Shown here: one piece after another, positions 1-7,298 of the stretch
How positions within the stretch are numbered: the first letter of the stretch is position 1
Layout: each line of letters starts with the position of its first letter
Assembly: GCA_035524675.1 (NCBI GenBank)
Contig: DATKOK010000170.1
Span: forward strand, 1-42,270
Origin: FEN-987 sp035524675
GTDB lineage: Archaea > Thermoproteota > Bathyarchaeia > 40CM-2-53-6
Direction of reading: 5' to 3'
DNA length: 42,270 bases
Notes under the pieces: model-generated
The model's input: only the letters and a program-made list of their open reading frames with translations
The model's database searches: none
What the model was told of the DNA's origin: nothing
Program-made: the position numbers and the translations under genes

Positions 1-2
1 TA

Positions 3-146
3 CGGGTGCCCCGATTGAACCGTAAGAGGTTGAACACTAGAATTGAGAACGACCTTCGGAACGAGCTTCTTCGAACCTACGACGAATATTGCCAACTGCT
101 AATTGCGATCAGAGAATACGTCGCTACCAACCGCCTGACCCGTTAG
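3..146 (+). CDS. C-terminal end of an unidentified protein (cut by window start)
   Basis: An open frame enters from the left edge and ends at TAG (144-146). The 47 visible residues are charged and helical, ending in EYVATNRLTR. I do not recognise the family. The same frame stays open past this TAG to a TGA at 306-308, overlapping the next gene, so the TAG may be the natural end or a nonsense change; see the finding. With so little of the gene visible, no function can be given. Confidence 0.4.
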   Translation, partial: RVPRLNRKRLNTRIENDLRNELLRTYDEYCQLLIAIREYVATNRLTR

Positions 147-252
147 CAACCTATCCTCATTGAGATTCATCAAGAGATGTTCGGCGAGGACAGCCCCAAG
201 GTATTCAACGAAATTCATAAAATCTCCCTAGAGCTGTCCACTGGCGAGAGCA

Positions 253-723
253 ATGCATGTGTATTCGACAAGTTACACGTTCATTCAACGCCTTATGGTC
301 CCAGCTGAAGAAGCATTTCACTGGTCAACGGACTATCGACCAGACGACCTTGCATTGATGGGCGAAAAGGGGCAACGAAGAATAAAGAGAGTTACAAAAG
401 ATACGATAATTCTTGAGGAGCGTGTAGCGCAGGAACACAAGAAGGTCAGGAAACTCAAACTCGTCAAGATCAATCCGAAAAAACTTTCATGGCACAACAT
501 ACAACTCCAAGGGCCAAACAAATACTCTGAGTTCATCTATGAAATATCACCCGAAGGACCCCAGAGATCGAGACTCACTTTCACGGGATTGTTGGTTGTT
601 TATGCAAAAAACCGTATCAGTCGTCAGAGACTCAAACATATTGCGAGCGAAGAAAGAGAGTACGACTCCAGAGCCTGGAAATTCTTGGCTAGTGCGATGG
701 CCGAAGAGCTACGACCAGACTGA
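253..723 (+). CDS. SRPBCC (START/polyketide cyclase-like) protein
   Basis: A 156-residue soluble protein that looks like a small helix-grip (SRPBCC/Bet v1-like) ligand-binding domain. It begins with a short strand, then VPAEEAFHWSTDYRPDDL, the usual opening in which a helix follows the first strand. Alternating strands follow (for example DTIILEE and LSWHNIQL), and it ends in a long C-terminal helix that would lie across the cavity. No catalytic residues can be named. Archaeal members of this type are usually annotated only by fold; lipid or aromatic ligand binding would be a guess. The ATG at 253 keeps the first strand intact. The gene stands alone and converges on the membrane-protein gene that follows. 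Confidence 0.6.
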   Translation: MHVYSTSYTFIQRLMVPAEEAFHWSTDYRPDDLALMGEKGQRRIKRVTKDTIILEERVAQEHKKVRKLKLVKINPKKLSWHNIQLQGPNKYSEFIYEISPEGPQRSRLTFTGLLVVYAKNRISRQRLKHIASEEREYDSRAWKFLASAMAEELRPD

Positions 724-760
724 TTGCCTACTCGATCTCTCCGGACCAGTCAGAGCTAAC

Positions 761-1387
761 TCACTTTTGAAATCGACCTGATACACGCATCACGAATGAC
801 ATAACGAGCGGGATTAACCAGAAGTAGAACCTCAACGGCAGCTCCTGCAGTTTGACGCTCCAGAAGAAAGGCATAATCGTTATCGAGAAGAGGGCAGCGG
901 AAATGAACAGTGAATCCCTGACACGCTTATAGTGACCGACCAGGTCTGCTGGGACCAGTCCTCTCTCTTCGTGAGCTAGTTCAACAGTAAATAACGCAAG
1001 AATCAACATGAGACCAGTCATGTCCAGGGCGTATAATGTTGATGCGAAGTTTAGAAGTACTGCGTGATCTGAGAGATCGAAAATTACGTTCAGATAGAAG
1101 AGGTATGGTTCGATCGAAACGAGAAATAGCAAAACCACATTTAGATTAACCACAGCACCGCTTTCCAGCGGAAGAACCGACATTATGTTCGTATAACCCA
1201 TCCAGACGGAGATCAAGATTAAGAAACTGAATCCGAACTCTGCAATGTCAATCAGCATCCGGAACGGCGTGGCAGGGATTCGCGAAATTAGGGAAATAGC
1301 ACCGATTGATAACGCCAGCCCAAAAATGAGATCAGAAAGAGATTCGATCCGTGGTCTGGGTCGTCTTATGGTTTGGTCCAAGGTCAA
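761..1387 (-). CDS. TMEM175-like (DUF1211) membrane protein
   Basis: A 208-residue protein with about six hydrophobic segments, similar in size to single-repeat bacterial and archaeal TMEM175 proteins, a family containing potassium channels that lack the classical selectivity filter. The first helix carries R13-I-E-S-L-S-D19 then IFGLALSIGA, matching the family's R-x-E-x-F-S-D signature with Leu for Phe. A later FLILISVWMGY resembles the conserved second-helix motif with its tryptophan. Start is TTG at 1387; no ATG or GTG lies between it and the upstream in-frame stop. That TTG sits inside one arm of a 12-bp inverted repeat. Channel activity is inferred from the family and is not assured, because the signature is imperfect. 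Confidence 0.55.
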   Translation of the reverse strand: MTLDQTIRRPRPRIESLSDLIFGLALSIGAISLISRIPATPFRMLIDIAEFGFSFLILISVWMGYTNIMSVLPLESGAVVNLNVVLLFLVSIEPYLFYLNVIFDLSDHAVLLNFASTLYALDMTGLMLILALFTVELAHEERGLVPADLVGHYKRVRDSLFISAALFSITIMPFFWSVKLQELPLRFYFWLIPLVMSFVMRVSGRFQK

Positions 1388-1465
1388 GTCGCAACCAGTG
1401 GTCGTCCATAGTTCAAAAGTTCTTTGTTAGCCTCCCTGCTGAAGCGTTCACGCTGCGACTTGACC
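1382..1465. repeat. 12-bp perfect inverted repeat, 60-nt spacer
   Basis: GGTCAAGTCGCA (1382-1393) is the exact reverse complement of TGCGACTTGACC (1454-1465). The left arm covers the TTG start of the TMEM175-like gene. It could form a long-range RNA hairpin in that gene's leader, or be a pair of operator half-sites, although the spacing is large for one dimer. No target-site duplication or transposase is visible. Confidence 0.6.
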
Positions 1466-1554
1466 GTCAGGGCTGCGACGAATTGATTACTGGTTTCCCG
1501 ACATTACATGTATTCTTAGGGAAGGTCCCAACGTATGAAATGAGGCGATAGATA

Positions 1555-2028
1555 TTGCCTAAGCTTGAGAACCCAGTCGAGAGTCCATGTTTCGGCTGTG
1601 GCCCCAAACATACCAGAGGACTAAGACTCTCATTCGAACGCCGTGGGAGACAGGTCGTGTGTATTCACACTCCGCGTAAGGATGAAGTGGGCTGGCCAGG
1701 CTATATGCATCCAGGGTTGCATTTTATGGTTCTTCGTGAAACAAGCTATTGGGGTGCTCTCGAATTAGGGGGAAAAGTGCATGGGGCAGGAATTACATGC
1801 GTGTTCCGCATGTATGCGTCTCCACCTGTCAATGTGCCGTTTCGCACGAGGTCCAGAATAGTGAAGCGGACTCGCCGCGGACTCCATATTGTCGCCGTGA
1901 GTGAGTCATTGAGTGGAAAAAGACGTTATGGTATGCTGCAGACCACCTATTTGCCAGCAAAAAGGTCGTTCGTAAGGAGAGCTGGCCTCCAGCTCCCAGA
2001 TTATCTTCTCAGCGATATGGATCCTTAA
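1555..2028 (+). CDS. Hot-dog fold thioesterase-like protein
   Basis: A 157-residue protein with the opening typical of one PaaI/4HBT-like branch: C12-F-G-C-G-P-x-x-x-x-G-L-x-L, then a region ending in W-P-G-Y-M-H-P-G and the central helix with R-E-T-S-Y-W. In active hot-dog thioesterases these positions are usually H-G-G and a D/E-E at the helix start; here they read H-P-G and R-E, so the acyl-CoA site may be altered. The C-terminal strands include GLHIVAVSESL. Start is TTG at 1555, just ahead of the conserved CFGCG. Thioesterase activity is family knowledge and unproven for this variant. Confidence 0.6.
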   Translation: MPKLENPVESPCFGCGPKHTRGLRLSFERRGRQVVCIHTPRKDEVGWPGYMHPGLHFMVLRETSYWGALELGGKVHGAGITCVFRMYASPPVNVPFRTRSRIVKRTRRGLHIVAVSESLSGKRRYGMLQTTYLPAKRSFVRRAGLQLPDYLLSDMDP

Positions 2029-2107
2029 GCAAGCGAACCAATATAACGTAGTGGCATCTTGACAATCCAGTAAGTTTCAAACCGTTGTGACTTACCGATA
2101 ACCTAGT

Positions 2108-2132
2108 CTTGCTCTCGCCAAAGCGGTGCAAG
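2108..2132. other. Short stem-loop between convergent genes
   Basis: CTTGC (2108-2112) pairs with GCAAG (2128-2132), and inside it CGC (2116-2118) pairs with GCG (2123-2125) around a CAAA loop. It lies between two convergent genes and could act in 3'-end formation or processing. No T-run follows, so an archaeal-type terminator cannot be claimed. Confidence 0.3.
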
Positions 2133-2143
2133 GACAAGGCGCG

Positions 2144-2401
2144 TCAGGCTCTTTTCTCTTCTAGAAATGTAAGCCGATTCTCAATTGCGGTGATACTGTT
2201 GGCGATCTCAGAATGTTGCATTCTAATCGTGTACAAGCTGTCATGATGACTTTGCAACAGTTCCATTATTAGTCGTAGGTAAGGGGCCGGATCAACGTTG
2301 ACATTGGAACCGACGACAGAACCAAGAGCGTTAACAGCTTTCACTAGCCTTGATGACTGTTCTTGGGAGACACTCTTCCATTCTTCTTCCAAATCGATCA
2401 C
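2144..2401 (-). CDS. Small hypothetical helical protein
   Basis: An 85-residue, mostly helical, acidic protein with heptad-like spacing toward the C-terminus (HSEIANSITAIENRLTFLEE), suggesting a short coiled coil or oligomerisation helix. No family recognised. GTG at 2401 is preceded by a good SD match (GAGGT, 8 nt upstream), which supports both the gene and the start. It has no membrane segment and no cysteines. Function unknown. Confidence 0.5.
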   Translation of the reverse strand: MIDLEEEWKSVSQEQSSRLVKAVNALGSVVGSNVNVDPAPYLRLIMELLQSHHDSLYTIRMQHSEIANSITAIENRLTFLEEKRA

Positions 2402-2614
2402 CCCATGAAACCTCGTTGAATAATGCGTACTCCCGTGTATTTGTAATGACCGGCGAGTTGGCGTAGATCATCGACCTCAATGCTGAACCACGTAGGCTCT
2501 CAGCATTCCTCGTGCCAGAGTCAGTCTTTAGGACGGGAAAATACCGATAACTAGACAAGAGCTACAAAGAGAGGGAATTTGAGACTTCGCATCTCAGGAC
2601 AGAATCGGTTCCCT

Positions 2615-2761
2615 CTACTTAGCTCTCAGTTTCTCTGTGTATGCGTCGGTCAATTTACCGAGCTTGATGATTAGCCAAATGAACGCGCGGATTATTGCGA
2701 CGGAGAGTACTGTCTTGACTATCAGCCCGGTGAATAGTAGACCTACGAAAGGATGCGCCAC
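2615..2761 (-). CDS. Small membrane protein, 48 residues
   Basis: A short frame with GTG at 2761 and TAG at 2615-2617. It encodes MAHPFVGLLFTGLIVKTV, then a hydrophobic stretch (VAIIRAFIWLIIKLG) and a charged tail (DAYTEKLRAK). This suggests one or two membrane segments and a basic cytoplasmic tail. It fills most of an otherwise empty interval. The clean amphipathic-to-charged order and lack of internal stops suggest a real gene; homologue searches would decide. Function unknown. Confidence 0.5.
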   Translation of the reverse strand: MAHPFVGLLFTGLIVKTVLSVAIIRAFIWLIIKLGKLTDAYTEKLRAK

Positions 2762-2869
2762 CTTACTACACCTCTAGCGCGATCAGAATCTGTCATAATA
2801 AAAGGCATTGTGGACGAATCGTTCATCGCCCTTTACAAGTTGGAAGCATTTTGCTCGAGATTGCATTAG

Positions 2870-3757
2870 TCATGATGGCTGTAAAGTTTCCAGATCGAAA
2901 CTCAAATTTCGTTCTTGCAGATTAGAGGCAGTCAATATGGTGTTGTACAGCAGCATCGAAATAGTCATCGGCCCTACTCCGCCTGGCACAGGGCTAATGT
3001 GACTTGCGACCCTTGATACGTTCTCAAAATCGACGTCGCCCATCAGCTTTCCGTTAACTATGCTTGTTCCGACGTCAACCACTACAGCACCTTGCTTGAC
3101 CATATCCTTTCCTACCGAGAATTGAGACCGATGACCGATTCCAGTGATCAAGATGTCTGCCTCTCGACACACACGGGGTAGGTCCGTGGTCTTGGAGTGA
3201 CAAACAGTCACGGTTGCGTCGCTGTTCAAGAAAAGTTGTGACAATGGCCTTCCAACGAGCTTGCTTCGATTTACAATCACAACATGCCTGCCAGCTATGG
3301 GTATTCGATAGTAACGTAACAGGACAATTACACCCTTCGGTGTGCATGGAACAATTCCCTCTGTTCTTTGGACCAACAAACCAACATTGCAGGGATGCAA
3401 GCCGTCAACGTCTTTTTTTGGTGAGATTTTGTTGATTGCGTTAGCCTCGTTCAGACCCTTCGGGAGTGGTAGCTGGAGAAGGACCCCTGTGATCAATGGA
3501 TCACAATTCAAGCCATTGAGAAACATTTCCAATTCTGTTTGAGAAGTACTTGCTGGAAGTTCGATATTTCTAGACTCAATACCCACCTCGGAACATGCGG
3601 CGTGCTTGTTCTTGAGATAGGTCTTCGAAGCTGGATTGTCGCCAACTAAAACTGTCGCCAGAACAGGATTGAAATTTCCGATTTCCTCAATCTCTTCCTT
3701 GATCTTCCTTCTGATCAGCTTAGCGGGTTCATTACCACTCATTACCGTTGCTGTCAC
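2870..3757 (-). CDS. folD: FolD: methylene-THF dehydrogenase / methenyl-THF cyclohydrolase
   Basis: Bifunctional cytosolic enzyme that interconverts 5,10-methylene-, 5,10-methenyl- and 10-formyl-tetrahydrofolate, usually with NADP. It has 295 residues, the normal length. The catalytic Y47-x-x-x-K51 lies in SKTYLKNKHAA. The substrate-site motif V-L-L-Q-L-P-L-P and K-D-V-D-G follow, then the Rossmann-domain signature NRSKLVGRPL and the C-terminal PGGVGPMT. GTG at 3757 gives the usual five or so residues before the SG of the first strand; ATG at 3742 is the alternative. A TATA-like TTAA element lies near 3794 on this strand. It is divergent from the SDR gene and close to the formiminotransferase-cyclodeaminase, whose product methenyl-THF it could use. 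Confidence 0.95.
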   Translation of the reverse strand: MTATVMSGNEPAKLIRRKIKEEIEEIGNFNPVLATVLVGDNPASKTYLKNKHAACSEVGIESRNIELPASTSQTELEMFLNGLNCDPLITGVLLQLPLPKGLNEANAINKISPKKDVDGLHPCNVGLLVQRTEGIVPCTPKGVIVLLRYYRIPIAGRHVVIVNRSKLVGRPLSQLFLNSDATVTVCHSKTTDLPRVCREADILITGIGHRSQFSVGKDMVKQGAVVVDVGTSIVNGKLMGDVDFENVSRVASHISPVPGGVGPMTISMLLYNTILTASNLQERNLSFDLETLQPS

Positions 3758-3902
3758 TCAACCCACCTGAATAGAAGTTGTAGGGATGCACACTTAACGG
3801 TTGAGACTTAGCCTCTGATCATAAGAGCAATTACTGAACCGGAAAATCCGCAACAGCCTTTTTTCTCGTCAAATGAATTTGAATAGAGCGGTTGGAGCAG
3901 CG

Positions 3903-4640
3903 ATGATTGGGATTATCACCGGAGGGACACGCGGGATCGGTTTTGGCATAGCAGAGTGCCTCGTGAAGCGCGGCTTTAGCGTTGCCATCACGTACAGGCA
4001 GGATGAAGTTGCCGCGGAGATAGCTAGAGTAAAGCTCTGCAGCCTCCTCAAGTCGGGCGAACGGATTATTCTGCTGAAAGGAGATGTCGGTAATGCCGCG
4101 GTCGCCGCTGAACATTATAGGCAGCTCCGTGACGCGCTGGGACCTGTTGATGTTTTGGTCAATAACGCTGGGACCATGCCGAAGAGATCAATCGAAGAAA
4201 TCTCAGCCGGAGAATGGGATGAGACGATACGCATTAATCTAAACAGCGTGTTTTACTGGTCCTCCCAAGTTATTCCAGAAATGAAAGAAAAAAAGTTCGG
4301 CCGTATAGTGAACATTGCGTCCATTGCTGCTCGCGGCGGAGGAGTCATCGGGCCTCACTATGCGGCCTCAAAAGCGGGAATCCTAGGATTTACGAAATAT
4401 GCGGCTAGGGAATTGAGCAAGTTTGGCATAACGGTGAATGCGATTGCTCCGGGCTTCATTGAAGACGCGGGCCCCTTCATCAATTGGTCTCCTAATGATA
4501 AAGCGGCTCTCTTAGAGAAAGTCCCCGCTCCGCGGCTCGGTCAAGTGAGAGACGTCGTAAGGGCCTTCGAGTATCTGCTCGATTCAGCCTTTGTCACAGG
4601 CGTAACTTTGGATGTCAATGGCGGGGCTTTCATGAGCTAG
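3903..4640 (+). CDS. Short-chain dehydrogenase/reductase (FabG-like SDR)
   Basis: Classical SDR of 245 residues. T-G-G-T-R-G-I-G at 6-13 binds the nucleotide, N-N-A-G at 87-90 supports the central sheet, and the catalytic triad is S140 (NIAS), Y153 and K157 (YAASK). NAIAPG and a C-terminal V-N-G-G complete the pattern. Substrate unknown; 3-oxoacyl reductase is the closest general description. I chose the ATG at 3903, which starts directly before the first beta-strand and has GGAG 6 nt upstream; an in-frame ATG at 3873 would add ten residues with no family support. It lies between two folate-related genes, but nothing in the sequence makes it folate-specific. Confidence 0.85.
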   Translation: MIGIITGGTRGIGFGIAECLVKRGFSVAITYRQDEVAAEIARVKLCSLLKSGERIILLKGDVGNAAVAAEHYRQLRDALGPVDVLVNNAGTMPKRSIEEISAGEWDETIRINLNSVFYWSSQVIPEMKEKKFGRIVNIASIAARGGGVIGPHYAASKAGILGFTKYAARELSKFGITVNAIAPGFIEDAGPFINWSPNDKAALLEKVPAPRLGQVRDVVRAFEYLLDSAFVTGVTLDVNGGAFMS

Positions 4641-4766
4641 CTGAGTCTCTCGTCAGCTGATATCTGCCACTATATGTCCCTCAAAGACTGCGAAGTAATT
4701 TCTTGTCTCCGATTTTGACCGAAACAAAATTAGCTGCCAGACCACTTTTCTGATCTCAGGTCTATT

Positions 4767-6296
4767 TTGAAGCTGGTAGAATGCGTCCCCAATATTAGTG
4801 AAGGGAGAAGAAAGGAGGCAATCGATGCCATTGTCGCGGAGGCTAGAACTAGGAACGTCAAGATTCTTGATGTCGAGTCAGACGCAGATCATAATCGATC
4901 TGTTCTGACTTTCGTTGGTTCGCCTAAAGCAGTTAAGGAAGCCATGATGGCTGTAAGCGCAAAGGCAATCGAACTTATCGACCTTAACAACCACCAAGGT
5001 CAGCACCCGAGAATGGGAGCCGTAGATGTCATACCCTTCATTCCAATTTCCGATGTCACTATGGACGATTGCATCAAAATAGCAAATGAGTTCGGCGAGG
5101 AATACGCAGCAAGATTTGGTGTTCCTGTATATCTTTACGAAGAAGCAGCAACGAGACCGGACCGAAAGAACCTAGCGGATATACGAAAGGGAGAATTCGA
5201 AGGGTTACGCAACGATATAGGACGAAGCGCAGACAGGGTTCCAGATTACGGCCCGAACCAGATTCATCCAACTGCAGGCGCCACGGCTATCGGCGCGAGG
5301 AAGATCCTGATAGCATACAACATTAACCTCGGTACCACTAACCTATCCGTAGCCAAGGAAATCGCGAAACAAATCCGGAGTAGAGACGGCGGTTTCACCG
5401 CGGTAAAAGCGCTGGGATTTGAACTCAAAGACCGGGGATTGGTTCAAGTCTCTATCAATATGGTCGATTACAAAGCAACTCAGCTCTTCAAAGTCTTCGA
5501 GCTAGTCAAGAGCCTTGCAGCCGGGTACGGAGTTCCGGTAGTCGCAAGCGAAATCGTAGGCATAGTGCCGATGGACGCATTATCTGAAACTGCCGAGTTC
5601 TATCTGCGACTACACGGATTCAACAAGCAGCAAACTCTAGAACGGCGCCTGATGGAGAGAGATAAGCTCGTAGGCTTAGACCTAATGTCATTCGCAGACG
5701 AAGTTAGATCCGACCGAGCAGTGCCAGGTGGCGGAAGCGTATCAGCCTATTCAGCATCACTTGCAGCGGGTCTGGTCAGCATGGTAGCGCAACTAACGTT
5801 AGCAAAGGAGCACGCTGATGAGAAACGTTCCGTGCTCGAAGATATTCAAGCTAGGAGCGAAGCCTATCAACTTACTCTTCTATCCCTCGTGGATGAGGAC
5901 GCTCGAAGCTTCACACGATTGATGGATGGATACAAAATGCCCAGGGGTACCGAACAGGAGAAGCAACTAAGAACGGATGAGGTACAAAATCGATTAAAGA
6001 AAGCTGCCGAAGTGCCGCTTACAACCGCTGAGAATGTTGTAGCACTAATGGAACTTGCGAAACAACTTTCCAACAACGCGAATATGAGTGCGATCTCAGA
6101 TTTGCAGACTGCGATCTACGTAGGTGATGCCAGCGCACTAGGAGCACTGGCGAATGTTAGCATCAACTTGAATGGCATTAAGGATAAGGAATTCTGCGCA
6201 CTGGCGCGTTCAAGGATTTCTGAATATCAAGCCAAGCTAGAACATGAGAAGAAAGAAGCCCTTGACATTATTGCTAAGAGAATGAGCACAGCCTAG
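4767..6296 (+). CDS. ftcD: Fused glutamate formiminotransferase / formimino-THF cyclodeaminase
   Basis: A 509-residue fusion of both activities. Residues 1 to about 300 are the formiminotransferase (N-term ECVPNISEGR; DHNRSVLTF; H80-P-R-M-G-A-V-D, matching the catalytic His of the mammalian enzyme). Residues from about 305 are the helical cyclodeaminase (VPGGGSVSAYSASLAAGL). Together they move the formimino group from formiminoglutamate to THF and release ammonia, giving 5,10-methenyl-THF. The TTG at 4767 is fixed by the conserved N-terminus. The usual histidine-degradation partners HutH, HutU and HutI are not in this window. The gene shares its last 4 bases with the convergent gene at 6293. 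FolD nearby would accept its product. Confidence 0.93.
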   Translation: MKLVECVPNISEGRRKEAIDAIVAEARTRNVKILDVESDADHNRSVLTFVGSPKAVKEAMMAVSAKAIELIDLNNHQGQHPRMGAVDVIPFIPISDVTMDDCIKIANEFGEEYAARFGVPVYLYEEAATRPDRKNLADIRKGEFEGLRNDIGRSADRVPDYGPNQIHPTAGATAIGARKILIAYNINLGTTNLSVAKEIAKQIRSRDGGFTAVKALGFELKDRGLVQVSINMVDYKATQLFKVFELVKSLAAGYGVPVVASEIVGIVPMDALSETAEFYLRLHGFNKQQTLERRLMERDKLVGLDLMSFADEVRSDRAVPGGGSVSAYSASLAAGLVSMVAQLTLAKEHADEKRSVLEDIQARSEAYQLTLLSLVDEDARSFTRLMDGYKMPRGTEQEKQLRTDEVQNRLKKAAEVPLTTAENVVALMELAKQLSNNANMSAISDLQTAIYVGDASALGALANVSINLNGIKDKEFCALARSRISEYQAKLEHEKKEALDIIAKRMSTA

Positions 6297-6766
6297 GCAG
6301 GCTTGGCGGTAATCTTCTCATACATCCGCCTGAACGTCCAACGTATGGCGTTCTTCAACTCCAGCAGCCGTCTCTCGTCTCCATAATTCTCAATAGTAAT
6401 AGCCTTCAACATGCCGCCATCTTGCTCCACAGAGTAGCCTAGGATCGCCTCAGGCTGAATAGCTCCCGAGACAGCTGCCTCTTTGTCCTTTGCCTGCATT
6501 GAATCCAGCACCTTGCCCACTAAGAATGACCTCAAGGGTGGAGAATTTGCGTCGAGTCTAACATCAGGTTCTGGAGTGACGCACAGCCTCCCGTGTTCCA
6601 CAAGCATTGAGGCGATGCGTACGCCATCGTTTGTCATCACTGGAATTGTACTTGTACTTGAACTCGATGGCGTGCTAACAGTTCTCCTAATCCGGTCTAC
6701 CTGGCTTGATGGAATTTCCACCTTCCTGAAACTCCGCTCTGCCAACAGGGTGTCTACAACTTCCAA
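6293..6766 (-). CDS. Hypothetical coiled-coil protein, start uncertain
   Basis: A conserved-looking protein of at least 157 residues. A C-terminal domain rich in charged residues (near the end LLELKNAIRWTFRRMYEKI) follows a serine/threonine-rich linker. The TTG at 6766 is only the first standard start codon. The frame is open for 42 more codons, to the TGA at 6893-6895. That extension reads as a convincing coiled coil (for example LADLKSFLEKRIKQNEEEL) with no ATG, GTG or TTG. The true N-terminus therefore probably lies near 6876, reached by a one-base frameshift in the CCC run (6870-6872), or by a non-standard start. No family name can be given. Its last 4 bases overlap the end of ftcD. Confidence 0.6.
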   Translation of the reverse strand: MEVVDTLLAERSFRKVEIPSSQVDRIRRTVSTPSSSSTSTIPVMTNDGVRIASMLVEHGRLCVTPEPDVRLDANSPPLRSFLVGKVLDSMQAKDKEAAVSGAIQPEAILGYSVEQDGGMLKAITIENYGDERRLLELKNAIRWTFRRMYEKITAKPA

Positions 6767-6895
6767 GTACGAGCGTAATGATGCTAGTTCTTCCTCGTTC
6801 TGTTTAATCCTCTTTTCTAGGAACGATTTCAGATCTGCAAGTTTACGAGTGGACTGCTGATCGAAATCACCCTCATTATTCTTAACTGTAGATCA

Positions 6896-7298
6896 CCCTT
6901 TTTGCTGGTTGAGAAAAAGACTGTGCCAACATCACTCTCTTCCCTTCGTTGAACTATCACCACAGCGAAGCTAAATTGTTGTCCTTCCGCAGGGGGAAAT
7001 GTCTGATGCCATCATGGAAGGGAGTGACTGGGTTGAAAGTAATCCTTCCAAATAGTGGTCCGCCTACAAGAACGAGTCTAGCCGGTCATGCTCGAGATCC
7101 CCCTAGCTACTGCGTTCAGGCTAAACCGAAATCGCCAAGACCCGTGCCAAGTGGCTGTCTGCAGACGTTTCACCGGATTCCCGTCAGGGTATGCCCCAAC
7201 ATCAACGTATACATTCACATGTCTCACCGTCTAATCTAGAAATACCTCGTTGGGTTAAATTGCAGCAGTGCTGAAGAGGAAATCATTGTTGTGAGTTC
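6896..7298. other. Intergenic region upstream of nurA
   Basis: About 400 bases with no confident gene. A plus-strand frame (6949-7239) has a biased composition and no family look. A minus-strand frame (7078-7227, GTG start, 49 codons) reads VNVYVDVGAYPDG and is only weakly gene-like. A TTAAAT element near 7255 could be the nurA TATA box, placing transcription about 16 nt before the TTG. I see no tRNA-like cloverleaf or clear RNA gene. Confidence 0.35.

Noticed and set aside
3..308. Pyrrolysine or other TAG recoding
   Set aside because: Many clearly intact genes in the window end in TAG (ftcD, purA, asnS, pyrC, SDR), so TAG acts as an ordinary stop. No Pyl genes are visible.
1382..1465. Miniature transposable element
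   Set aside because: Only 84 bp, no target-site duplication, and no second copy seen in the window.
2331..2558. 75-residue minus-strand frame
   Set aside because: It overlaps the better-supported gene at 2144-2401, which has its own SD, and its composition is unlike a protein.
6949..7239. 96-residue plus-strand frame before nurA
   Set aside because: Proline- and serine-rich with no fold pattern, no SD, and no link to the next gene.
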